NCBI RefSeq assembly: GCF_019219075.1
Contig: NZ_JAHUWJ010000007.1
Location: 248,001 to 312,000, forward strand
Reading direction: 5' to 3'
DNA: 64,000 nt
Source: Chitinophaga sp. sic0106
GTDB taxonomy: Bacteria > Bacteroidota > Bacteroidia > Chitinophagales > Chitinophagaceae
Below, piece after piece: positions 8,201 to 16,380 of the stretch. The stretch's first letter is position 1, and each line of letters starts with the position of its first letter. Below the pieces are notes generated by a model. It had not been told where the DNA came from, searched no databases, and saw nothing but the letters and a program-made list of their open reading frames with translations. Position numbers and translations under genes: made by a program.

Positions 8201-8928
8201 TTATCGTTGGCGCCTTCATTCAGTATAGCGATCCCATTTACTTCTTTCAGTCCACCTTTGATATCGTTGCTGATGACATAGGTGGCAGCATCCTCCAGGT
8301 CAATAATTGCCAGCTCACCGATGGTACTGATGAGGTAACAAATTCCATACTGGTTGGTGCCGATACTATACACCTGCCCTTTTACGGTCAGTTTACCGAT
8401 CAACCGGGTAGATACGATGGTGCTGCGGGTGGCATCGAGTGTGATTTCCAGCAATTCGCTGTCGTGGGTCACCATATACAGTTTCCCATCGCTGAAGCAA
8501 AGGTCGCCACCGGGCGCATATCCCATGAGTCCTACCTGGGTTACTTCACCTGTTTTCAGATTTATTTTATGGAGATAGTCAGCGCTGCCGGCAACAAACA
8601 GGTTGCCCTCCCTGTCGCTCACCATGGAGTTACCATAGGTAAACGTAGGGTGTGTCCCAATGGGTACCGGGGTACAGGTACCATCCGTTACGTTAATTTC
8701 ATAAATGGATGCATCGTCCAATCCGTAAAACTTTCCATCCGGAGTATTCGCCAGGTCAGTGAAAACGATAGGTAGGGTTACTATCTTGTGATAGGTATAA
8801 TCCGCCATATCCACATAACCAAGATCATTCCCGTTCACCACATAAAGCTTATCCTGCGCTGCACTACATATGTATGAAAGTAAGAGGCAAACAAATAATA
8901 AAAGTCTACGAGATACCTTTAATCTCAT
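5218..8928 (-). CDS. Giant T9SS type-B cargo with PKD-like repeats
   Basis: This 1236-residue protein has a signal peptide to about 24. Residues ~25-245 look like a beta-propeller (repeated DG.FYG, DREGNLFV, ...GDLCFSDGKLY). An acidic calcium-type loop (CGNGIDDDKNGYVDDNDLAC, about 250-270) follows, then a jelly-roll-like carbohydrate-binding-type region to about 470. Ig/PKD-like modules come next, and the last ~85 residues are a CHU/gliding C-terminal domain (PNAFTPNGDGKND, YNRWGQLVF, GTYVWVLEY). That last domain is the type-B sorting signal for type IX secretion, so the product should be secreted or anchored on the surface as an adhesin or matrix protein. It stands alone between terminators. 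The central modules exist as two copies of a 246-residue unit. Confidence 0.88.
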   Translation of the reverse strand: MRLKVSRRLLLFVCLLLSYICSAAQDKLYVVNGNDLGYVDMADYTYHKIVTLPIVFTDLANTPDGKFYGLDDASIYEINVTDGTCTPVPIGTHPTFTYGNSMVSDREGNLFVAGSADYLHKINLKTGEVTQVGLMGYAPGGDLCFSDGKLYMVTHDSELLEITLDATRSTIVSTRLIGKLTVKGQVYSIGTNQYGICYLISTIGELAIIDLEDAATYVISNDIKGGLKEVNGIAILNEGANDKDIEICGNGIDDDKNGYVDDNDLACRMKRGVCTTESKEIFREDFGTGGGYGSAVPGLQVGAYTFSNTAPLQEGQYTVVDNPRTAIGNNTWKQMPDYSGQPGGRMMVINGSFFPGEIYRKLIGSLCDQQQYSLSVKACSVISPELTCGENTTPIPSRIRFRIEDGSGNILGQLSERYIPPDDNPNGTWKDYGLIFTLPAGITTIQLVLLNDAPGGCGNDMAIDNIVLSTCLVEQSVKVNNGNSLSACTNEPATFTADMTGSAISNPLFTWQKFDATTSRWVDVSATTVPSYSIPHITQADAGQYRVMIRENTSAACFKQAVSQPVVLTVKALPEVQVTAAITVCMGEALQLNATTAAGNTLSWTDAKGTAYNGASPVVATAATAQQAGVYTVRVTATDNCVNTATSTVTVRDRQAYAFSLPAQPICVGATLQATVATGPVIAGYEWSTDAAGTIIGQNTATPTISWNTPGTHTLTLKATGNCLQLLPVSQQATVVAASQPGQLSFKTPVCVGEAVAVTLSGQSAGTITWDLSGNPAMQGTGTPLTATWATPGRYTIKYTVNGSCGQTTGTADIEVTSMPVVQVTPAIQICNGESLQLKATAGAGATFLWTDTKGNTFTGASPVVTTAATAQQAGVYTVKVSAGANCTATAQSTVTVQERTAYSFSIPPQSICVGTPVTATVATGPTITGYEWSTDNAGTIIGQNTATPTVQWNTPGTHTLTLKATGNCLQLASVQQQATVVATGQVGQLNYKPLACMGDPVTFTVSNQSAGDITWNFSGNPVTQGNGTPFTATWASPGQYTISYTVKGNCGQATAAVRTIEVGGMPAVTLAKDTTLCRGVQLLLQPTYSNDVTGFSWQNGNFSTDPISVANEAGTYTVVVQNKYGCRASDAITVKYGSCGCDVYMPNAFTPNGDGKNDIFKPLVYCTTRMFRFNVYNRWGQLVFSTNKPGDGWNGSLNNSGSRKADAGTYVWVLEYEGADNPVAVRKTGAVTLLQ
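5730..7205 (-). repeat. Two 738-bp in-frame tandem repeats inside the CHU-type gene
   Basis: The segments 5730-6467 and 6468-7205 (boundaries approximate) repeat with a 738-bp period; for example the same CGGTGTATTCCA stands at 6061 and at 6799. Each codes for three PKD/Ig-like modules (GASPVV.TAATAQQAGVYTV, then WNTPGTHTLTLKATGNCLQL, then TATWA.PG.YTI.YTV.G.CGQ). High DNA similarity indicates recent duplication. Confidence 0.85.
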
Positions 8929-9006
8929 AACATCTGAGGTTGTTTAATAATGGGGCCGTCTCTTTCGTAAATTTAAGTAATAATATTCAAGGGGAACAAA
9001 ATTAGT

Positions 9007-9074
9007 CAGGAATCCTTTGATGGCCTGCAGCCATCAAAGGATTCCTGGTTGCGCGGGAGGGTTCCCGCGCAACC
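9007..9074. terminator. Back-to-back palindrome pair
   Basis: Palindrome 1 is 9007-9047 (18-bp arms beginning CAGGAATCCTTTGATGGC, 5-nt loop). Palindrome 2 is 9047-9074 (12-bp arms GGTTGCGCGGGA/TCCCGCGCAACC, 4-nt loop) and shares base 9047 with the first. Together with the hairpin at 9125-9160 they fill most of the 291-bp gap between two minus-strand genes; no gene is seen here. Confidence 0.6.
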
Positions 9075-9124
9075 AGGAAAAACAGGAACGTGCAGATTGT
9101 CCATGCACGACCCATTGCTAAAAG

Positions 9125-9160
9125 AAAGCGCTGCGTCACCAACCGGCAACGCAGCGCTTT
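9125..9160 (-). terminator. Hairpin downstream of the haloperoxidase-like gene
   Basis: Perfect 12-bp arms (AAAGCGCTGCGT / ACGCAGCGCTTT) surround a 12-nt loop, 60 bp past the stop of the minus-strand gene. There is no strong T run, so termination is likely but not certain. Confidence 0.5.
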
Positions 9161-9219
9161 AAATCTATCATAAGCAAGTGAACGCAATTATTATTGGCTA
9201 TCACCCGTTGGAGTGATGC

Positions 9220-10041
9220 CTATGACTTCAGCCAGGCAAGGAGATCCTTATTGATGGTAGCTGCTTCTGTGGTAGGCATACCATGCGGGAAGCCCGGATA
9301 AGAAATCAGCTTACCGTTTTTAGCCAGTGCGGCTGACTTAGGACCTGCGTTATCGTAAGGTACGATCTGGTCATCGGTACCGTGCATCACCAACACTGGT
9401 ACATCCACGTTTTTCAGGTCTTCGGTAAAGTCAGTTTCTGAAAACGCCTTGATACAATCGTAATGTGCTTTGATGGAGCCCATCATACCCTGGCGCCACC
9501 AGTTTCTTCTGATACCTTCTTTTACATCCGCCCCTTCGCGGTTGTAACCATAGAAAGGCATAGTAAGGTCTATATAAAACTGAGCACGATTTTCAGCAGT
9601 ATTTTTTCTAATATCATCAAATACGGAGATATCAACACCACCCGGATTGCTGGCGCTTTTTACCATCACCGGCGGCACAGCACTGATCAGTACCGCTCTT
9701 GCTGCACGTCCTTTACCATACTTGTTTACATAACGGATTACTTCACCACCACCGGTAGAGTGACCTACGTGAATGGCATCTTTCAGGTCCAGTGCTTTCA
9801 CCAGCTCAAATACATCCGCTGCATAGGTATCCATATCATGACCTACCTCGGTTTGAGTGGATCTGCCGTGGCCACGTCTGTCGTGCGCAATTACACGGTA
9901 GCCCTGCTCCAGGAAGAAATACATTTGTGCATCCCAGTCGTCAGCGGATAAAGGCCAGCCATGATGGAATACGATAGGTTGACCGGTGCCCCAGTCTTTG
10001 TAATAAATTTCGGTACCGTCTTGTACTGTAATCTTGCTCAT
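9220..10041 (-). CDS. Alpha/beta hydrolase, cofactor-free haloperoxidase/esterase type
   Basis: The protein has 273 residues from the ATG at 10041 (MSKITVQDGTEIYYKDWG); a longer frame upstream lacks the family's usual N-terminus. The fold markers are HHGWP (oxyanion region), HDRRGHGRS, nucleophile elbow GHSTGGG with Ser95, acid Asp224 in HGTDDQIVP and His253 in FPHGMP, the complete triad of non-heme chloroperoxidase-like hydrolases. There is no signal peptide, so it is cytoplasmic. These proteins are usually esterases or perhydrolases with detoxifying roles; the substrate cannot be read from sequence. It is monocistronic, followed by hairpins at 9125-9160 and 9007-9074. Confidence 0.87.
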   Translation of the reverse strand: MSKITVQDGTEIYYKDWGTGQPIVFHHGWPLSADDWDAQMYFFLEQGYRVIAHDRRGHGRSTQTEVGHDMDTYAADVFELVKALDLKDAIHVGHSTGGGEVIRYVNKYGKGRAARAVLISAVPPVMVKSASNPGGVDISVFDDIRKNTAENRAQFYIDLTMPFYGYNREGADVKEGIRRNWWRQGMMGSIKAHYDCIKAFSETDFTEDLKNVDVPVLVMHGTDDQIVPYDNAGPKSAALAKNGKLISYPGFPHGMPTTEAATINKDLLAWLKS

Positions 10042-10237
10042 TGTTTGACTATTTAATTGGTTTAGAATATCTACCCACATGGGTGTTATATGGTTCCCAA
10101 TTAGCCCAACAAATGACGTTTTGATTGTGTTCGTAGGAGGTAAGGTTTTTTCGCGATTTTTTTTGCCGGGAAGCAGCTAAGGGCAAAGGCCTATGCTTTG
10201 TTGTATAAACCCGGAATCCTGATGTATAAATTCACTA

Positions 10238-10280
10238 CCGCGCAATGCGCGGAACCACCCACCGGCACCGGAGGTGCCGG
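10238..10280 (-). terminator. Two adjacent GC-rich hairpins after the symporter gene
   Basis: 10238-10252 (CCGCGC / GCGCGG, loop AAT) and 10262-10280 (CCGGCACC / GGTGCCGG, loop GGA) lie 22 bp beyond the symporter stop. On the minus strand the second one met is 10238-10252. There is no long T run. Confidence 0.55.
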
Positions 10281-10301
10281 CAAATGTCATTTATTAAATA
10301 A

Positions 10302-11543
10302 TTATGAAGCCGGTGTTTCCATAAACTCATTTTCGCTTTTTGCCACCACAATGGTAGCTACACCATTGCCAACAATATTAGTCAGCGCCCTCGCCTCGCT
10401 CATAAATTTGTCGATGCCCAGCAGGAAAGCCAATCCTTCCACGGGGATTTTGTGTAAGGCTGTTAAAGTAGATGCCAGTACAATAAATCCACTGCCTGTT
10501 ACACCAGCAGCACCTTTGGAAGTGATCATCAAAATACCGATGATGCTGAGTAGTTCCATCATGCCCAGATGCACATCGTACAACTGCGCAATAAAAATTA
10601 CTGACATGGATAAGTAAATAGAAGTACCGTCGAGGTTAAAGGAATAACCTGTTGGAATCACCAGTCCCACTACTGATTTACTGCAACCCATTTTTTCAAG
10701 TTTCTGCATAATGGAGGGCAACGCCGATTCGGAAGAAGAGGTACCGAGTACCAGCAGCAGCTCCTCACGGATGTATCTTAGAAATTTGAAGATGCTCATT
10801 TTGTAATAGCGAAGAATGCTTCCCAATACTACCACCACAAAAATGATCATGGTTAAATAAACAGTACCCATCAGCTTAGCCAGTGGTACCAGGGTATGCA
10901 ATCCAAACTTCCCCACTGTATACGCCATCCCTCCGAAAGCGCCGAGTGGCGCCAGGTACATCACGTACTTAAGGGCCGTAAAAACAACCTTTGATATCTT
11001 CCCTAACCACTCAATCACCTGCCAGCGATAACGGCTATAGTTTAAGGCCACTCCAATAACAATGGCGGCCAGCAATACCTGCAAGGTAAGATTGCTCATG
11101 AAAAAATCCAGCCAGCTAAATCCTTTTTCCGCTGCGGAAGTATATTTGGCAGCACTCTGCATTTGCAACCCTTCCCGGTTGATATGCCCGGGTTTTAACA
11201 GCAAAGCCATGCCTACGCCAATGGCGAGCGATAAGGTACTCACTACTTCGAAATACAACAGGGATTTCACACCAATGCGGCCTACCTTTTTCAGACTATC
11301 CATGCCGCTGATACCCAACACAATGGTGAGAAATATGATAGGTGCAATAAACAGTTTGATGATGTCAATGAATGTTTTCCCGATGATTTCCATTTTCACG
11401 GCAGTTGCCGGCGCCTGCACGCCCAGCAGCACGGCAGCAATAATGGCAATCAATACCCAGAAGGTCAGATTGGTAATCAGGCGAAAAATCCAGCTCCTGG
11501 GAACGGTCCCAGATGCTGTGTGGGCGGTTATTTCCGGCGGCAT
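10302..11543 (-). CDS. Dicarboxylate/amino acid:cation symporter (DAACS)
   Basis: The protein has 413 residues from the ATG at 11543, which has an SD-like AGTAGGA just upstream; an in-frame TTG ten codons earlier is less likely. There are eight to nine hydrophobic segments, two re-entrant-type stretches, the Ser-rich hairpin LGTSSSESALPSIM and the substrate-site helix GYSFNLDGTSIYLSMSVIFIAQ, which define the GltP/DctA/DAACS family. It is an inner-membrane, cation-driven importer of C4-dicarboxylates or acidic amino acids. The sequence alone does not separate DctA from GltP. It stands alone on the minus strand and diverges from the metallophosphoesterase at 11703. Confidence 0.93.
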   Translation of the reverse strand: MPPEITAHTASGTVPRSWIFRLITNLTFWVLIAIIAAVLLGVQAPATAVKMEIIGKTFIDIIKLFIAPIIFLTIVLGISGMDSLKKVGRIGVKSLLYFEVVSTLSLAIGVGMALLLKPGHINREGLQMQSAAKYTSAAEKGFSWLDFFMSNLTLQVLLAAIVIGVALNYSRYRWQVIEWLGKISKVVFTALKYVMYLAPLGAFGGMAYTVGKFGLHTLVPLAKLMGTVYLTMIIFVVVVLGSILRYYKMSIFKFLRYIREELLLVLGTSSSESALPSIMQKLEKMGCSKSVVGLVIPTGYSFNLDGTSIYLSMSVIFIAQLYDVHLGMMELLSIIGILMITSKGAAGVTGSGFIVLASTLTALHKIPVEGLAFLLGIDKFMSEARALTNIVGNGVATIVVAKSENEFMETPAS

Positions 11544-11647
11544 AGTCCTACTAAATTTTGAAAAAAGGCTCAATAAACAACATTTCCACGGAACTAAAAA
11601 CTAAATAACACGAATGCGGCATTTTTGCGGTAAATACGGTTGTCTCC

Positions 11648-11678
11648 TTTGCACTCTAGATAAGTATGTCTATCTTTA
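11648..11678 (+). promoter_or_regulatory. Bacteroidota-type promoter
   Basis: TTTG (11648-11651), a 19-bp spacer, and TATCTTTA (11671-11678) match TTTG-N19-TAnnTTTG except for the last base. This leaves a ~20-nt leader before the ATG at 11703. Confidence 0.6.
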
Positions 11679-11702
11679 TCGGTAGCACTATTCTTATACC
11701 TA

Positions 11703-12542
11703 ATGAATACACGACGTAGTTTTCTCCGAAACACCTCGCTGGCAGCGGGGTTGCTATTATTTAAATCCCCCGTACGAGCATTTGCATCTTCCAGTACTGC
11801 CACTATTCACCTTGAAGGCGACAGCACCCAATTTAGGGTCCATTACACCAACGATATGCATGGCGCTATATTTAAGGACAATGGACTCCCTGGTGATTTG
11901 CTGGTGGATGCCGGCGACTTTACAGACGGCAGTAATGATCCAGCCAGCCATTTCCGGCTTATTGAGGCGATGAATAAAGCCGGCTACCACGCTGCCACAA
12001 TTGGCAACCGGGAACTTGCCAACGGCCCCGCTGCACTGGCTGCGCTGATCCCCGCCATGAATTTCGCCCTGGTAAATTGTAACTACCGTTTTGCGGACGC
12101 ACAGCTGGGCAGTCTGGTGAAACAGGAAGTAATTGTACGCAAAGGTTTACTCAAAATTGGTATCACCGGTGTAGGCCCTGCCCTGCCGGGTATCAGCGGC
12201 GTTACCGTTACTGATCCGGTGGCTGCGGCCAATGCAGCAGCAAAGCGCCTCCGGGAGCAGGGCTGCCAGGTAGTAATCTGCCTCTCTCATCTCGGCTTTG
12301 ACCCCACGCCTGGCAAAGTATCCAACTACCTACTGGCAAATGATTCCAACGGGATAAATTTCATTGCCGGTGGCCACCACCATGGCTATAACAGCAGCTT
12401 ACGCATCCTGCGCAACAAGGAAAAAAGTGAAGTAATGCTTGGCCACACCAGCGGCAACGCTCAACTGAAAGGCACACTGGCGTTTGATTTCAATGAGCAA
12501 CATCAGCTTATGAATATTAAAGCCGGAAAGCGGCAGGCATAA
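11703..12542 (+). CDS. Tat-exported metallophosphoesterase, 5'-nucleotidase type, C-domain missing
   Basis: This 279-residue protein has a Tat-type leader (NTRRSFLRNTSLAAGLLLF). The metallophosphatase motifs are in order: YTNDMHG, LVDAGDF, GNRE, LSHLG, GGHHHG. This is the N-terminal catalytic domain of the 5'-nucleotidase/UshA family, which hydrolyses nucleotides or related phosphoesters in the periplasm with two metals. Two things are odd. The C-terminal substrate-binding domain (about 200 residues in UshA) is absent. The usual GNHE motif reads GNRE, so the His that assists catalysis is replaced by Arg. It may be a single-domain form, as in many Bacteroidota where the C-domain is a separate gene, though no partner lies nearby. 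A terminator follows. Confidence 0.82.
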   Translation: MNTRRSFLRNTSLAAGLLLFKSPVRAFASSSTATIHLEGDSTQFRVHYTNDMHGAIFKDNGLPGDLLVDAGDFTDGSNDPASHFRLIEAMNKAGYHAATIGNRELANGPAALAALIPAMNFALVNCNYRFADAQLGSLVKQEVIVRKGLLKIGITGVGPALPGISGVTVTDPVAAANAAAKRLREQGCQVVICLSHLGFDPTPGKVSNYLLANDSNGINFIAGGHHHGYNSSLRILRNKEKSEVMLGHTSGNAQLKGTLAFDFNEQHQLMNIKAGKRQA

Positions 12543-12596
12543 GCCTGTTCCGGATCGTATAGTCGTGGTCGTTTGAATTAACTCCTTACATTAACA

Positions 12597-12620
12597 AAGC
12601 CGGCCCCAAAGGGCCGGCTT
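12597..12620 (+). terminator. Terminator hairpin between convergent genes
   Basis: AAGCCGGCCC / GGGCCGGCTT (10-bp perfect arms, loop CAAA) lies between the metallophosphoesterase and the convergent TlpA gene. It is probably bidirectional; the T run is weak. Confidence 0.65.
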
Positions 12621-12647
12621 GCTCTCTTGCTTATGAGTAGGTGGAAT

Positions 12648-13769
12648 TTATTTCATTAACTCAGCCAGTTTCTGCTTCAAGCGTTCTCCGCTGGCACCCA
12701 GCATAATCACCTTTCCGGAAGGGTCAATCAGGAAGCAGGCAGGAATAGCCACCACGCCGTATTGCGTTGGCACTTCACCGGCGCCGCCTTTCAGGTCAGA
12801 TACCTGTGGCCAGGCCATTTTCTCTTCGTCCAGTGCCTGTAGCCATTTGTCTTTTTTATCGTCCAGGGAAACAGATAGCACTTCCAGGCCTTTGCTCTTG
12901 TATTGGTTATATACACTGGTCAGCTCCGGAATAGCTGCTCTGCAAGGCTTACACCAGCTTGCCCAGAAGTCCAGCACTACATATTTACCTTTGAAATCGG
13001 CCAGCGACACAGGTTTTCCAGCAGCATTACTCAGCTTAAAGGCAGGTGCAGGCTTGTTCAGTAAATCAGCCATAGCGCTGCCGCCACCAATGGTACCGGT
13101 CATCATTTTATTTATGGTAAAGGTGTTTCTAAGGTTCGGCCCCAGGCTTTCGATCAGGTCCACCAGTTCCTTTTTGCCCATACCCTGTGCCAGGTATGCA
13201 TTGATCAGGTATGAACCCGCTCCTGAGTTAGGGTGCTTCTTCAGCCATGCCAAACTTGCTTCCACATCTTTTTGCTGCAAACGTTGATATTCTGCATACG
13301 CTTCATCTTTCGCTTCCTGGTCACCGATTTGGGTGGCAGCAATCATACGCTGCTGCGCTGCATCTTTCTCCGACAACAATGAATCTCCCTTTAACACGGT
13401 ATCATTGATATCCATCCAGTCAGTTACAAACTGACTACCTGTATAGGTCGCATTCTGAAAATACGGGCCGTTGCCGGTGATGTTCATAGTACCGGCTTCC
13501 AGGTACAAAAATGTTCCCTCAGATTCCTTTCCCCTGTTACCTACCTGCAGGATATAAGTACTTCCACCTTTACTCATATCCAGTGAATAATGAAAATGAT
13601 CATCTTTCACATAGGCGGTATCAATGGTACTGGTGAGTGGCCCCCATAACTGAACGATATCACCGTTGATCAGCCCTTTAATTTTTACATCCAGTTCCAG
13701 CATTTTCTTTTGCTGCGCACTCGCTGACAAACCAGCCATTAACGCAAGCCCCAGGAAAATTCTATTCAT
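12648..13769 (-). CDS. TlpA-like thioredoxin with DUF4369 domain
   Basis: This 373-residue protein has a signal peptide (MNRIFLGLALMAGLSASA-Q). DUF4369-type beta-rich N-domain covers about 25-130, a helical linker 130-235, and a thioredoxin/AhpC-TSA domain 240-373. The active site is WCKPC (Cys273, Cys276), with the cis-Pro loop AIPACFLID (Pro343). It is exported, presumably a periplasmic or membrane-attached thiol reductase or chaperone. It is the last gene of the minus-strand sigma/FecR/SusCD locus, 36 bp after the M1-like peptidase, with no evident own promoter. In these loci TlpA proteins are thought to keep exported cysteines reduced; the true substrate is unknown. Confidence 0.9.
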   Translation of the reverse strand: MNRIFLGLALMAGLSASAQQKKMLELDVKIKGLINGDIVQLWGPLTSTIDTAYVKDDHFHYSLDMSKGGSTYILQVGNRGKESEGTFLYLEAGTMNITGNGPYFQNATYTGSQFVTDWMDINDTVLKGDSLLSEKDAAQQRMIAATQIGDQEAKDEAYAEYQRLQQKDVEASLAWLKKHPNSGAGSYLINAYLAQGMGKKELVDLIESLGPNLRNTFTINKMMTGTIGGGSAMADLLNKPAPAFKLSNAAGKPVSLADFKGKYVVLDFWASWCKPCRAAIPELTSVYNQYKSKGLEVLSVSLDDKKDKWLQALDEEKMAWPQVSDLKGGAGEVPTQYGVVAIPACFLIDPSGKVIMLGASGERLKQKLAELMK

Positions 13770-13805
13770 AGCTTTTGGTTTTAATATTGAGTCAGAAATA
13801 TTTTT

Positions 13806-16352
13806 TTACAGAGATATTTGTTTCAGTTGCATTGTAATTGGTTCGTCGCCGGGAACACCAAACAGGATCGATGTTGGCCACCGGATACCCTTGTAGGACT
13901 GATAACCCGCGAACTCCAGGTTATTGTAAAAAAGCTGCTGTGCTGGCATGTCATTGTCCGGCTGCTCCTTTATTTTGAGGCCATCCGCCACGGAATAATA
14001 GTACAGCCATCCGCCACGGGGAGCTTCCAGCCGCACCACATAGGCATCCATACCGTTTATGTTTACCGTTTTTGGTAACAGTGTAGCCTTACACGTAGTA
14101 TCAAAGAAATGTAGTTCCGGAATAAATGCAGCGTTTAACAACAACTGCTGCGCTTCAGCAGGGGCATAATGCCTTTGCTGACCGAACATCGACAGCTGTA
14201 CACCTTTTGGCACTACTGTCAGCGTGGCCAGTTCACTGTGAAGGGCATTCATTTCGAGACTAAGCCGGCTGCTGTCGACACTCCACTGCCTGGCAAAACT
14301 CAGGGCCGCGGTATCTGCTGAAGTATACCTCACAGCTGCCTTTGTAAGCTGCTCCAGCTGCTGCTTCCCTCCTATGGCTGCCAGGTAATTATCTATCACC
14401 CTGGCGGCTGTAAGTCCGGGCGGCACCAATCCGGTAGCCCCTGTGCCTTTCCAGCGGTTGTTTGCCCGGTTACGGTCGGGTATCACTCCATCCGGATCAA
14501 TGGTAACTGAAGTAACGGCGGAGGTAGAGGGATAATGGAATGCAAAAACATTATTCTGTTGCCATACCTGTACCGGCAATGTTTGCCGGGATACCTTCCC
14601 ATTAAACTCCCGCACTTCCACGATCACCGGCACAGGCATCTTATCCCTGTTTTCTATCGTGATATCCACGCCGTTTGCCGGATTATTTTTTACGTAATCC
14701 ACTTTCGTGATGGCCACATCTGCCCGCCAGTCCTGCAAAAACCAGCTGTTCCACCACCAGCTGAGATCTTCACCTGTACCGTTTTCCATGGCTCTAAGGA
14801 AATCATAAGGTGAAGGATGTTTAAACTTCCAGGCATGTATAAAATTATTGAATGCTTTGTCGAACCGCGCTTTACCAACAACTTCATTGCGTAGCATCAT
14901 CAGTGCCATGGCGGGTTTCATATACATATGCATCGCCATTTCCTTTACGGTGATAGCGGATGCCGGTGTATTCAGCGGTGGCAGCGGCGGGAATGCAGAC
15001 AGGTATTTTATACCTGCTGTATACTCAAAGCTGGGGGCGCCGTTCAGCTTTTCACAGTTCAGGAAGTTGATGAAGGTGTTGAGGCCTTCGCACATCCAGC
15101 CGTGGCGACTATCCGCAGCCACCATCATATTAAACCAGGTATGCCCAAGTTCATGGTTGGTTTTTGTCCAGGTGGTAGGGCTTCCAAAACTTTGCTGGTA
15201 ATAAATTACCGACACGCCGGGACCGCCTACGCCGGTGATGCCACCAGCAAGGTTCACGCAGGTATTATAAGGATATGGTTCCAGGTAGCTGGAATAGGTT
15301 TCAAGTATACGCTTCATATGCGCCGTTATCCCAAACCATTCCGGGTGGCTTTCCTTCGGATACAGCGCCATTGCCAGCGAGGTACGGTTACCCGGCAGGT
15401 TCACTTTTACGGCATCCCACAGATAAGCGGAAGAAACGGCCCAGAGGCCGTCACCGGCATTGTCCGAAGCAAAATGCCAGGTCCGCTTTTCCTGGTTGGA
15501 TGAAGCAGGAATGGTATCAGCGGAAGTAATAATTTTTACAACAGTATCACTCTTCCAGGCAGCCTGATAACGTTTCAGGATAGCTGGTGTTAATACCTCT
15601 TCCGGATTCATTAACTGCCCCGTACCCTGCATCACCACATTAGCGGGCAGTGTACAATACAGATTCAGGTTTCCCGGTTCTACGTAGTAACCGGCATTAA
15701 ATACATTCCAGCCGTGTAAATCATCGTATACGCATACACGTGGGAACAATCCGCCAAACTGATACACTTTGCCGGTGGGCGTACTGAGCACCCCCATATA
15801 ATCAGAACCGTTTACCGGCAGCACAAAATCATAATCCACGCTGAGCTTCACCTGCTGCCCGGGAGCCAGTAGCGCCGGCAGCAATACTTTCACATAGGTA
15901 TCCGTAGTTTCAACAGCCAGCGGTTTGCCACCGGCGGATTTAACGGCGTGAATGTTACAGCCTTCCGTAAACTCCTGTACACCAAAACGGGTACCGCTGA
16001 CCGGTGTAGTAGCGGCCACGCGGGAATTAGCTTTGAAGCGGTTCTGCATCACGGTGAGCCAGATATACTCCAGCGCTGCCGGGCTGTTATTGCGGTAAGC
16101 GATATCAACACGGCCGCTTAGTTTACGGCCAGCGGTATCGAAGCTGACGTGAATATCATAGTCGGCGCGGTTTTGCCAGTAGCCTGGCCCTGGTCTCCCA
16201 TCAGCGGTGCGTTGCGCATTGGCAGCAGGCAGGTTTACCGCATAAAAGGCTTCGCGCGCACTCACACTGCTATCCTTTTTTACTTGTGCGTAGCCGGAGC
16301 TACACACAAGTAAGGCTGCTACTGTCAGCAGTTTTGGAAATATGCTGTTCAA
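13806..16352 (-). CDS. M1-like metallopeptidase (gluzincin)
   Basis: This 848-residue protein has a signal peptide to about residue 22. A beta-rich N-domain covers ~60-200. The gluzincin core has H400-E401-L-G-H404 and a second-shell WMCEGLNTF Glu422, as in M1 aminopeptidases. A C-terminal beta domain and tail reach 848, where WPTSILFGVPGDEPITM resembles lipoprotein-like beta sheets. Zinc ligands are His400, His404 and Glu422; Glu401 is the general base. Two deviations from M1 are visible: 17 rather than 18 residues between the HExxH and the third ligand, and no GxMEN exopeptidase motif (the corresponding stretch is GGITGVGGPGVS). It may be a periplasmic or surface peptidase with altered specificity. 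It lies between two TlpA genes, 28 bp after the first. Confidence 0.85.
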   Translation of the reverse strand: MNSIFPKLLTVAALLVCSSGYAQVKKDSSVSAREAFYAVNLPAANAQRTADGRPGPGYWQNRADYDIHVSFDTAGRKLSGRVDIAYRNNSPAALEYIWLTVMQNRFKANSRVAATTPVSGTRFGVQEFTEGCNIHAVKSAGGKPLAVETTDTYVKVLLPALLAPGQQVKLSVDYDFVLPVNGSDYMGVLSTPTGKVYQFGGLFPRVCVYDDLHGWNVFNAGYYVEPGNLNLYCTLPANVVMQGTGQLMNPEEVLTPAILKRYQAAWKSDTVVKIITSADTIPASSNQEKRTWHFASDNAGDGLWAVSSAYLWDAVKVNLPGNRTSLAMALYPKESHPEWFGITAHMKRILETYSSYLEPYPYNTCVNLAGGITGVGGPGVSVIYYQQSFGSPTTWTKTNHELGHTWFNMMVAADSRHGWMCEGLNTFINFLNCEKLNGAPSFEYTAGIKYLSAFPPLPPLNTPASAITVKEMAMHMYMKPAMALMMLRNEVVGKARFDKAFNNFIHAWKFKHPSPYDFLRAMENGTGEDLSWWWNSWFLQDWRADVAITKVDYVKNNPANGVDITIENRDKMPVPVIVEVREFNGKVSRQTLPVQVWQQNNVFAFHYPSTSAVTSVTIDPDGVIPDRNRANNRWKGTGATGLVPPGLTAARVIDNYLAAIGGKQQLEQLTKAAVRYTSADTAALSFARQWSVDSSRLSLEMNALHSELATLTVVPKGVQLSMFGQQRHYAPAEAQQLLLNAAFIPELHFFDTTCKATLLPKTVNINGMDAYVVRLEAPRGGWLYYYSVADGLKIKEQPDNDMPAQQLFYNNLEFAGYQSYKGIRWPTSILFGVPGDEPITMQLKQISL

Positions 16353-16380
16353 AGTAAATAGTTTAGCATAACTGAGAAAA

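Noticed and set aside
7981-8775. A 264-codon open frame antisense to the CHU-type gene
   Set aside because: The opposite strand codes for a well-supported secreted protein; this frame shows no motifs or start context.
9002-9187. A 61-codon frame in the gap after the CHU-type gene
   Set aside because: It runs through two perfect palindromes and a hairpin; its residues come from repeat structure, not from a protein family.
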